From positions 4,512 through 24,121 of the forward strand of contig PQAK01000134.1 of assembly GCA_003105225.1 (NCBI GenBank): 19,610 nt of DNA, in the 5' to 3' direction. Within the stretch, counting starts at the first letter, position 1; every line of letters starts with the position of its first letter. Below, one piece after another: positions 13,324 to 19,269 of this stretch. Under the pieces are notes generated by a model. It made no database searches. It saw nothing but the letters and a program-made list of their open reading frames with translations, and was not told the origin of the DNA. The stretch is from Deltaproteobacteria bacterium. Lineage in GTDB: Bacteria > Desulfobacterota > Deferrimicrobia > Deferrimicrobiales > Deferrimicrobiaceae. Both the position numbers and the translations under genes were made by a program.

Positions 13324-14516
13324 GAGACGCTCCTTTCAGGGCGCAGGACCTTCTCGAGGAACCCTCTTTTTTTCGGCGGGGGCGCCGCCGTTACCGTCGC
13401 CGGCCCCGCCAGGAGCTCCGCCATCTTCCGGAACGCGAGGGTGACCTCCTTGTCGGGGGCGATCTCCGAGAGGAGCTTTCCCCGGTTGATGGAGGAGAGG
13501 ACCGTGGGGTAGTCGTTCGGCACCGCGAAGAATACCGGGCAGTTCATGATCCCCTCGATGCTCTCCTTGGGGATCTCGTCGTTGGGGAGATACCGGGAAA
13601 GCACGAGCTTCACCCTCTCGTCGAGGAACCCGAGCCGGCAGAAGAGCTCGATGCTCTTCTGGGTGTTTTTCAGCGCCGGGAGGTTCAGCAGGGTGACCAG
13701 GAGGATGGTATCGGACATCTCGAGCGCGGTCAGCGTCCTTTCGTCGAACTGGTGGGGCGTGTCGACGATGACGACGTCGAACATCGAACGCAGCGCCAGG
13801 AGCATCTCCCTCACCTGCCCGGCCGTGATGTTCTCGGCATCCTCGATCCGGGGAAGGTCCGCCAGGATGTACACCCCGGAAGAATGCCGGGCGAGAAGGG
13901 AATGGAGGAATTCCGGGTCCGACTTGTCGGCGTTCTTCGCCAGGTCCAGGATCGTGTGGGGGGGGCTGACGTTGAAGAACATCGTCACGTCCCCGTGCGC
14001 GAGCACGAGATCCACCACGATCACCTTTTTCCCATGGCGGCAGGAAAGGGCGTCAGCCAGGTTGGAGGCGATGGTCGTCGCCCCGTTCCCTCCCTTGTTG
14101 CTGAACACCGATACGATCTTTCCCCGACGCTCGCCGGGGTCCTTGCGGACCCGGTTCCTCTGGGCCTTCTCGGCGGCGATGCGGAGGTCGACCTCCCGGA
14201 CGGGCTTGGAGATCAGGTCGTGGGCGCCGGCCCGCATCGCCTGGAGGACGTAGTCCCCGTCGCACGCGGCGGAGAGGGCGAGAATGTAAAGACGGGGGAA
14301 CTCCTTCGCCAGGGGGCCGATCACCCGGGCAGGATCCCCGTTGACGCCGACGATGGCCATGTCGGGGTGGAACTTCCGAACGACATCTGCCCCTTCCGCA
14401 ACGGAGGGGACCCTCCAGCGGATGTCCACCGCCCCGGTCTGCCGGCCGAGGATATCGACCTGGCGGACCGTGTCGGGGTCGATCTCTACGATCAGGGTCC
14501 GCAGCTTCTCGGCCAT
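13320..14516 (-). CDS. cpaE: Tad pilus localisation protein CpaE/TadZ (MinD/ParA-like ATPase)
   Basis: The product is 398 residues. An atypical receiver-like domain (about 1-115) keeps the final Lys (SKPVREVDLR) but lacks a clear phospho-acceptor Asp (IVGVNGDP), as is usual in TadZ/CpaE. A ParA/MinD ATPase domain follows, with the deviant Walker A KGGNGAT (141-147) preceded by VSVFSN, then VIVVDLVLAHGDVTMFF and VVIVDTPHQFDERTL. The deviant Walker A has Asn instead of the second usual Gly/Val, and the first Lys is present. It recruits or positions the pilus machine, often at a pole. The ATG at 14516 is 3 bases after the tadG-like stop and its ribosome site is weak, so coupling is likely. Confidence 0.93.
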   Translation of the reverse strand: MAEKLRTLIVEIDPDTVRQVDILGRQTGAVDIRWRVPSVAEGADVVRKFHPDMAIVGVNGDPARVIGPLAKEFPRLYILALSAACDGDYVLQAMRAGAHDLISKPVREVDLRIAAEKAQRNRVRKDPGERRGKIVSVFSNKGGNGATTIASNLADALSCRHGKKVIVVDLVLAHGDVTMFFNVSPPHTILDLAKNADKSDPEFLHSLLARHSSGVYILADLPRIEDAENITAGQVREMLLALRSMFDVVIVDTPHQFDERTLTALEMSDTILLVTLLNLPALKNTQKSIELFCRLGFLDERVKLVLSRYLPNDEIPKESIEGIMNCPVFFAVPNDYPTVLSSINRGKLLSEIAPDKEVTLAFRKMAELLAGPATVTAAPPPKKRGFLEKVLRPERSVS

Positions 14517-14519
14517 CGC

Positions 14520-15629
14520 CTACTCGACCAGGCGGAGGACCTTGAGGGCCGGTCCGCCGGCGGGTCCGTTGTTGGGCCCGATGTTCCCGATGGCCCGGTT
14601 CGGCACGAACCGCCCGATAACGGTTCCCAGGTGATGATCGACGCTCTCGATCCAGAACCCCGCGTAAGCGGCGACCACCATTTCCGACTTGCCGTTGACC
14701 AAGGCGGTTTCCGGGTCGTAGATCGGGATACGGACGACCCGGGGGGACGCCATCCACTGGCTGTCGGTCGAACCATATGCATCGCTTTCGGGCAGGTTCG
14801 CCGCGCTGTTCCATTGCGATCCGGCGTCGGCCTGAATCAGGTCCTCGACCCCCTGGATCGTGGGCCCGACCATGTTCCCGGTCTCGAGGGGAACGGCCTG
14901 GCCGATGCTGACCGGGAAGGTGCTGTCCGTCCGGATCGCTTCCCTGTAGCCGTCGGCGCCGGAGGCGCCGTAATCGAGGGCGAAGAAATGGCCCGGCTCC
15001 TGTTGAATGGAGGGGAGGTTCGGGTTCCGCGGGTTGTTCTGGGGGGTGCCGATCTTGAGGATCACGCGGGTCCCCGGGCAGAAATACCGCGACGGGTCGA
15101 CGACCCCGTCAGGGCAGTCCTTGTGGATGGTTTCCCCTGCGTCGTAAAGGCCGTTCCCGTTCGTGTCGTCCCAGGGGAAGGGAATTCCCCACGGCTTGAG
15201 CCCCTTCACGTTGCTGCCGACCGGAGTGGCTTCGCCAATAGCATAAGCGCTGATCGTCTTCGTCGGCCCCAGGAACATGCTGGAGAAGAACAGCCCGACC
15301 GTGCGGGTGGCGTTGACGCGCACCCGGGCCGGGCCGGGGAACATGACCTCGATCTCCCCCGGGTCGAGGACCGTACTTGCCACGCTGTCCTTCGATGCGA
15401 AGGTTTTGGCGCGCGTCCTGGCCACCGCTTTAACGGCCGTATCGTTCCAGTCGCCGTCGAGGAATGCGGAGGCGCCCGCCAGGGCGCCCGCGTCGGCGCA
15501 CCGCTGGAGTTCGTGGCGGACGGTATACATGTAGCCGACGTCGATCCCAACGGCGGCGAAGCCGATCAGGGCCGTCAGGGCGCCGACGAACACGACGAGC
15601 ACCTGTCCCTTTTCCCGCTTTCGCTCCAT
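14520..15629 (-). CDS. TadG-like minor pseudopilin / pilus-assembly protein
   Basis: The ATG at 15629 follows GGAGGAAAGCGC; an upstream extension lacks support. The 369-residue product starts MERKREKGQVLVVFVGALTA, a basic segment and one membrane helix (about 9-36), then VRHELQRCADAGALAGAS, the signature of TadG/von-Willebrand-type Flp assembly proteins (putative Flp pilus-assembly TadE/G-like family). The rest is a large periplasmic domain. At 155-166 it has an EF-hand-like loop, DTNGNGLYDAGE, with ligands at positions 1, 3, 5, 9 and 12, and four nearby Cys/Asp-rich residues (DCPDGVVDPSRYFC). It probably acts as a minor component near the tip or base of the pilus. It lies between the secretin and cpaE genes. 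Confidence 0.8.
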   Translation of the reverse strand: MERKREKGQVLVVFVGALTALIGFAAVGIDVGYMYTVRHELQRCADAGALAGASAFLDGDWNDTAVKAVARTRAKTFASKDSVASTVLDPGEIEVMFPGPARVRVNATRTVGLFFSSMFLGPTKTISAYAIGEATPVGSNVKGLKPWGIPFPWDDTNGNGLYDAGETIHKDCPDGVVDPSRYFCPGTRVILKIGTPQNNPRNPNLPSIQQEPGHFFALDYGASGADGYREAIRTDSTFPVSIGQAVPLETGNMVGPTIQGVEDLIQADAGSQWNSAANLPESDAYGSTDSQWMASPRVVRIPIYDPETALVNGKSEMVVAAYAGFWIESVDHHLGTVIGRFVPNRAIGNIGPNNGPAGGPALKVLRLVE

Positions 15630-15658
15630 GCGCTTTCCTCCGGGGGCGGCCACCGGGC

Positions 15659-16990
15659 CTACCACACCATCGACGGGGAGGTGTCGCCCGGGTCCGCCTT
15701 CTCCGTCGGAAGCTTCGGCAGGTTCGCCGCTTCCAGCGGGCGGACGAGCCTCGGGGTCACCATGACCATCAGCTCGGTTTCGTTGTTCTGGTACCGCGTG
15801 CTCCGGAAGAGCGCTCCCAGGATCGGGATGTCCCCCAGGAGCGGGACCTTGGAGACCTGCTTGGAGATCTTGTTGTCGATCAGGCCCGCCAGGACGAAGG
15901 ACTGCCCGTCCGCGAGCTGGACGCTCGATTCGGCCTTGCGGCTCTTGAGCGCGGGGATGCGGAATCCCGTGAGCACCACGGCATTGGCGAAGTCGAGCTC
16001 GCTCACTTCCTGGGCGATCTTCAGGTAGATCTCCCCGTTCGGGGTGATCTTCGGCTGGAAATTGAGCCTGACGCCGAATTCCTTGTAAACGACGCTGACG
16101 GCGTTGCCCGCCGCTCCCGCGGTGCTGTAGACGACCGGGAACTCGCCTCCCGCCAGGAATTTCCCCTCCGCCCCGTTGGCCACCACCATGTTCGGTTCCG
16201 CGAGCGTCCGCAGCGCCCCCTTGTCGTGAAGGGCGTGGATGAGGGCGGCAAACTTGGGAAAGGCGCCGGGCTTGGCGACGAAGATGTTGAGCGCGTCGCT
16301 GAACGTGAAGTTCGGCCCGATATTCCCGACCTGCTGGTCGCGCAGGTTTCCGAAGAAGGGGGTGAACGCATCCCCGGGGCTGATGGCGCCGCGGATGCTG
16401 CCCTGCTCGGTCTGCGCGCCGAACCCAAGCTCCTTGGCGGTGTTCCGGTCTACCTCCGCCACCCGGACCTGGAGCATGACCTGCTCGACCCGCTCCACGG
16501 ACATGAGGTTGACGACGTTCTTGGAGTAGGCCTTCGCCGCGTCCACGATCCGCTGCTGCGCCGTATCCGTGCTCACCTTGCCGGACAGGATCATCGATTC
16601 GGGCGGCCCGCTGACCTGGAACTTTTCTCCCGGCGCGAGCTTCTGGAGATCCTTCTGGACGCTGTTCCCCTTCTCCACGTTCACGTCCACCGAGGTGGGC
16701 AGCCCCTGCTCGTTCCAGTAGATCAGGGTCGTCGTCCCGGCATTCTTCGCCGTGACGAGGATCTGCTTGGGCGACACGACCGTCACGTCGGCGATCTCCG
16801 CCTTGCCCACGGACACCCTCTTGATCCGGAGGTCGGTGTCGAGGAGGAAGGACTGGTTGAGCGCCAGGTGGAGTTTCCTGGCCGATTCCCCCTCGACGCC
16901 CATCTTGAAGGCCGCTCCCGCCGGCTGCGGGCCCGGGAACCCCACGCAGGCGAAGATCAGGATCACGGCGATTCCGTATATGCGTTTCAC
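15659..16990 (-). CDS. cpaC: Tad pilus outer-membrane secretin CpaC/RcpA
   Basis: The product is 443 residues with a signal peptide (hydrophobic to about residue 20, AGA/AF near 26). The N-terminal domain (about 35-108; LHLALNQSFLLDTD, VSVGKAEIADVTVVSPKQILV) is the pilus-formation N domain of CpaC/RcpA. A BON-like segment follows (about 130-170), then the secretin core from about 240, with TLAEPNMVVANGAEGKFLAGGEFPV and VPLLGDIPILGALFRS, the secretin C-terminal signature. It should form the outer-membrane channel through which the Flp pilus leaves. The GTG start at 16990 has GGGGGT about 9 bases upstream. No pilotin or RcpB-like gene is beside it. Confidence 0.94.
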   Translation of the reverse strand: MKRIYGIAVILIFACVGFPGPQPAGAAFKMGVEGESARKLHLALNQSFLLDTDLRIKRVSVGKAEIADVTVVSPKQILVTAKNAGTTTLIYWNEQGLPTSVDVNVEKGNSVQKDLQKLAPGEKFQVSGPPESMILSGKVSTDTAQQRIVDAAKAYSKNVVNLMSVERVEQVMLQVRVAEVDRNTAKELGFGAQTEQGSIRGAISPGDAFTPFFGNLRDQQVGNIGPNFTFSDALNIFVAKPGAFPKFAALIHALHDKGALRTLAEPNMVVANGAEGKFLAGGEFPVVYSTAGAAGNAVSVVYKEFGVRLNFQPKITPNGEIYLKIAQEVSELDFANAVVLTGFRIPALKSRKAESSVQLADGQSFVLAGLIDNKISKQVSKVPLLGDIPILGALFRSTRYQNNETELMVMVTPRLVRPLEAANLPKLPTEKADPGDTSPSMVW

Positions 16991-17029
16991 GCTTCGTTAC
17001 CCCCTGTCTGGAGGAAATCCTTCATGGGT

Positions 17030-17896
17030 TCAATCCACCCTCTCCTCGGACCGTTTCCCTCCCCGGATGACTTCGACCGTGTAGGAGGAGTTGACGACCT
17101 GCACGGGCGCCGGCTTCTTCGCGGACTTCGCTCTCTTCGCCGCGGGACGCGCAGCCGCTTGACGCGAAGGACGCATCGAGCCGATGAGGCCTCCCTTGTC
17201 GCTTCCCGGCGTCTCCACCTTGGCGGCATCCGAGAAATTGCGCAGCACGAGCTGGATCTTCCCGTCGTTGCTCGCAAGCGCGAGCTTTTCGGCATCCGCC
17301 GGGGTGACCGCGATGGTGACCGTGTTCACGGTGACCGGTTTGTTGTCCTTCTGTTCCACCACCTGGCCCGCCGCCAGGACCAGCACGTCTTCGAGGAAGA
17401 TCTTGGCGACCTGCTCCTGCTGGCGGTCCGGGGAAACGGCGGTGGTCACCACGACGTCCACCCGCGAATCCGGCACGATGAAGCCCCCCACGCCCACGAC
17501 CTCGTTGACCTTTACGGAGAAAGCCCGCATGCCGGCGGGGACCTTGAGGGAGAGGAGCCCGCTGTTGTTCTTGTTGGCCGGCACCAGCTTCGACTCCACG
17601 ATCGGCTCCCCGCGGAGGAAATCCCGTATCGCGACGCGGCCGATCACCGGCTTGAGCGCGGGGAACGCGTCCTTCGGGTGGAGGTCTTTCGGCCAGGGGG
17701 AGAGGGCCACCTGGTTGGGATTGATCGTCGAGCCGAGCGGGATGTCCACCACCGCGACCGCGATCCCCAGGGTCTGGAGCTTTGCGGCTTCGGCCACCCG
17801 TCCCTTCTCCGAGAGGAACCGGTAGGCGCCGACGCCGGCGGCGAGGGCAAGGACGAACGCGACGGCCACGATACCGATGATCCGCTTCTTGTCCAT
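17030..17896 (-). CDS. cpaB: Flp pilus assembly protein CpaB/RcpC
   Basis: The ATG at 17896 gives 288 residues with an N-terminal membrane anchor (MDKKRIIGIVAVAFVLALAA). A SAF-like domain (about 44-105; GIAVAVVDIPLGSTI to IVESKLVP) and the RcpC/CpaB domain (AFSVKVNEVVGVGGFIVPDSRVDVVVTT, then KIFLEDVLVLAAGQVVE and VTIAVTPADAEKLALA) follow. CpaB/RcpC sits in the periplasm, binds the secretin and is needed for pilus exit or stability. Residues 241-265 are unusually rich in Arg, Lys, Ala and Pro, a positively charged linker that could bind peptidoglycan or acidic lipid. It is 14 bases downstream of the tadE-like gene. Confidence 0.92.
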   Translation of the reverse strand: MDKKRIIGIVAVAFVLALAAGVGAYRFLSEKGRVAEAAKLQTLGIAVAVVDIPLGSTINPNQVALSPWPKDLHPKDAFPALKPVIGRVAIRDFLRGEPIVESKLVPANKNNSGLLSLKVPAGMRAFSVKVNEVVGVGGFIVPDSRVDVVVTTAVSPDRQQEQVAKIFLEDVLVLAAGQVVEQKDNKPVTVNTVTIAVTPADAEKLALASNDGKIQLVLRNFSDAAKVETPGSDKGGLIGSMRPSRQAAARPAAKRAKSAKKPAPVQVVNSSYTVEVIRGGKRSEERVD

Positions 17897-17910
17897 AGAG
17901 TGGGGCCCCC

Positions 17911-18414
17911 TTAATATTCTTCCCGCATCGTCGTGGATACGGCGAGCGGGATACTCGAGCCGGAAAGCCCGGGAAGAAACCCGGCCACGGAGAGCGGGAA
18001 GTCGTACGTGACGTTCACCGTGCACGTTCCGAACGGGACGCCGTCGGGGACGACGTTGACGGATGCCCCGACGATGCCGGCGGAGGCGAGGATCTCGTTG
18101 GCCCGCCCCGTCGCCGCCGTGACGTTTCCCTGAACGGCCGCAACCCGCACGGCCTCGCGGGAAGCGCCCGTGAGAATGTTTCGGGTCATCCATGCGCGGC
18201 CGAACTCGGCGATCCCGATCAGCAGGAACAGCATCATCAGCACCACGAGGGTGAACTCCACCAGCGCCTGGCCCCTCGCCGTGCTCCTCCTCGATTCCGT
18301 CGTATTCCCCGTCCTCCCGCCGGAAACGAGGCCTCCGGGGGTGCAGGGGTCGGGACTGCTCTCCCCCGGAGGCATCTTTCCATCGAGTATCCGGCGGCCG
18401 TTCCGTCCGGTCAT
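17911..18414 (-). CDS. TadE-like minor pseudopilin
   Basis: The ATG at 18414 gives 167 residues; the only other in-frame start is an ATG at 18375. The TadE-type motif RGQALVEFTLVVLMMLFLLIG starts near residue 47, with a likely prepilin-peptidase cut between G48 and Q49 and Glu at +5 (E53). One membrane helix and a periplasmic domain of about 100 residues follow, ending SIPLAVSTTM. The leader of 48 residues is very long for a TadE protein, and its first part lies over a strong inverted repeat (18331-18373), so this leader may be partly regulatory RNA. It would be a minor pilin-like subunit. It follows flp2 by 5 bases. Confidence 0.8.
   Translation of the reverse strand: MTGRNGRRILDGKMPPGESSPDPCTPGGLVSGGRTGNTTESRRSTARGQALVEFTLVVLMMLFLLIGIAEFGRAWMTRNILTGASREAVRVAAVQGNVTAATGRANEILASAGIVGASVNVVPDGVPFGTCTVNVTYDFPLSVAGFLPGLSGSSIPLAVSTTMREEY
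18331..18373 (-). repeat. Perfect 11-bp inverted repeat in the TadE leader region
   Basis: GCCTCCGGGGG (18331-18341) and CCCCCGGAGGC (18363-18373) are perfect complements around 21 bases. Inside them GCAG and CTGC can add four more pairs, giving a long GC-rich stem on the operon mRNA just downstream of the two pilin genes. Its position suits an attenuator or an RNA processing/stability element. Confidence 0.6.
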
Positions 18415-18419
18415 ATCGG

Positions 18420-18611
18420 TCAGAAACTTCCTTTCATGGACGTGTAGAAGCCCTTGATGGGAATTCCCAGAAAGGCGAGGGCGGCGATGCAAACCAGCGC
18501 GATGAACATGAGGATCAACGCGTATTCGGCCAGCGCTTGACCCTCATGCTCCCGGGCCGTCTCCTTCCGCCCCGTCAGCCGGTTATTCACCCGCAAGGCA
18601 ATCCGCTGCAT
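18420..18611 (-). CDS. flp: Flp pilin, second copy
   Basis: The ATG at 18611 follows GGAAGGGG; the product is 63 residues. A basic leader of 24 residues ends in EHEG, followed by QALAEYALILMFIALVCIAAL. The cleavage site G24/Q25, Glu at +5 (E29) and adjacent Tyr (Y30) are the Flp class signature recognised by TadV/CpaA peptidase. The mature pilin would be about 39 residues, mostly one hydrophobic helix with a short polar tail (FYTSMKGSF). It differs from the upstream Flp in its leader length (24 against 14) and C-terminus. Its ribosome site lies within a CCCC-GGAA-GGGG hairpin, so translation could be lower than that of flp1. It is 29 bases after flp1. Confidence 0.93.
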   Translation of the reverse strand: MQRIALRVNNRLTGRKETAREHEGQALAEYALILMFIALVCIAALAFLGIPIKGFYTSMKGSF

Positions 18612-18618
18612 CGTCCGA

Positions 18619-18651
18619 CCCCTTCCGGGGCGGCTCACCGTTATCCGGTGA
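18619..18651 (-). promoter_or_regulatory. Intercistronic hairpins between flp1 and flp2
   Basis: On the mRNA, TCACCG/CGGTGA (arms 18646-18651 and 18635-18640, 5-base loop) encloses the flp1 stop codon. A second hairpin, CCCC/GGGG with a GGAA loop (18619-18630), holds the flp2 ribosome site. There is no U-run, so reduced translation or mRNA processing is more likely than termination. Confidence 0.45.
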
Positions 18652-18808
18652 TCGATGTTGCGATTTCCGAGAGCTTCGCTTGAATGGCTGTCCCCAACCC
18701 CGTAAGCGCCAGGACGCACACGACGGCGATCAGCGCCAGGATCAACCCGTACTCCGCCAGTGCCTGTCCTTCTTCTTTCTTTACGAAACTTGCGAATCTC
18801 TTTAACAT
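18641..18808 (-). CDS. flp: Flp pilin, first copy (probable major pilin)
   Basis: The ATG at 18808 follows AGAGGAGGATC with good spacing; the product is 55 residues. The leader is 14 residues (MLKRFASFVKKEEG), cut before Q15; E19 and Y20 complete the Flp signature GQALAEYGLILALIAVV. The mature peptide is about 41 residues, a single hydrophobic helix with a short polar tail (LSEIATSITG). It is promoter-proximal behind a sigma-54-type promoter, so it is probably the abundant pilin of the adhesive fibre. The frame stays open upstream to beyond 18982, but no start with a ribosome site is found there. Confidence 0.95.
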   Translation of the reverse strand: MLKRFASFVKKEEGQALAEYGLILALIAVVCVLALTGLGTAIQAKLSEIATSITG

Positions 18809-18937
18809 GGCACGATCCTCCTCTGTGAATAGGTTGGTGGTTCTTTGTTGATTTCCATAGATGCTTGTCTCACTCCGCTTAATCAGGTGCCTGCCCGAAA
18901 TCACCTCCTTAGCTAAACGTTCGCCACCTTGCATGAA

Positions 18938-18953
18938 GCGAAGATCGTGCCAA
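18938..18953 (-). promoter_or_regulatory. Sigma-54 promoter of the Tad/Flp operon
   Basis: On the minus strand the sequence is TTGGCACGATCTTCGC. The consensus is TTGGCACG-N4-TTGCA/T; this matches all of the -24 element and has one change in the -12 element (TCGC for TTGC). The essential GG and GC are exactly 10 bases apart. Transcription should start near 18926, leaving a ~118-base leader before flp1. Confidence 0.75.
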
Positions 18954-19082
18954 GCGGAATCACCGATGCTCAAGTTATGCAACCGGCAGGATATAAAGGG
19001 AATTCAAGCAAACGAAGCGAAAAGATGCATTAAAACAGCTCAAAAATGTAATAATATTGGCATCCTTTCGAATGTACTTGAA

Positions 19083-19092
19083 AATCCGGATT
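19083..19092. promoter_or_regulatory. Palindrome AATCCGGATT, candidate enhancer-binding site
   Basis: A perfect 10-base palindrome about 130 bases upstream of the sigma-54 -24 element, within the usual range for sites bound by enhancer-binding proteins. A role is inferred only from position and symmetry. Confidence 0.25.
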
Positions 19093-19169
19093 ATCAGGAA
19101 CGCATCTTCTTTCCGAAAATGTAAAATGTAATTTTTTAAGATAACAACTTGGTGAACCGTTCTTCACTC

Positions 19170-19187
19170 CGGCGGCGCGGACCGCCG
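19170..19187. repeat. GC hairpin in the pntA leader region
   Basis: CGGCGG (19170-19175) pairs with CCGCCG (19182-19187) around CGCGGA. It lies about 85 bases before pntA and 52 bases before a run of seven T (19239-19245), too far apart for a simple terminator. Confidence 0.3.
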
Positions 19188-19269
19188 CACCGTGCATTCC
19201 TTCGTTGCCCGTTGCATCTAACAGGGTATCGTCGCTGGTTTTTTTCCCGGAAAGGAGAACGATGCGGCC

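Larger units (their letters stand above)
18809..19269. other. 461-base divergent regulatory region between the Tad operon and pntA
   Basis: AT-richer than the flanking genes. From left to right it holds the ~118-base flp1 leader, the sigma-54 promoter (18938-18953), an AT-rich stretch with four AATGTA hexamers (19045, 19071, 19118, 19125) and the palindrome AATCCGGATT (19083-19092) at distances suited to enhancer sites, then a GC hairpin (19170-19187) and a T7 run (19239-19245) before pntA. No convincing gene lies inside. I could not define a pntA promoter. Confidence 0.6.

Noticed and set aside
13752..16028. 758-residue plus-strand frame over the tadG, cpaE and cpaC region
   Set aside because: Antisense shadow over three well-supported Tad genes.
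18809..18982. N-terminal extension of flp1 to an upstream ATG at 18982
   Set aside because: It would begin upstream of the sigma-54 promoter and give a pilin leader of over 70 residues; the ATG at 18808 has a good ribosome site.
19036..19060. Second sigma-54-like site on the plus strand (TTGGCATCC...)
   Set aside because: The -24-like TTGGCA is present but the base pair 10 positions after GG is AA, not GC.
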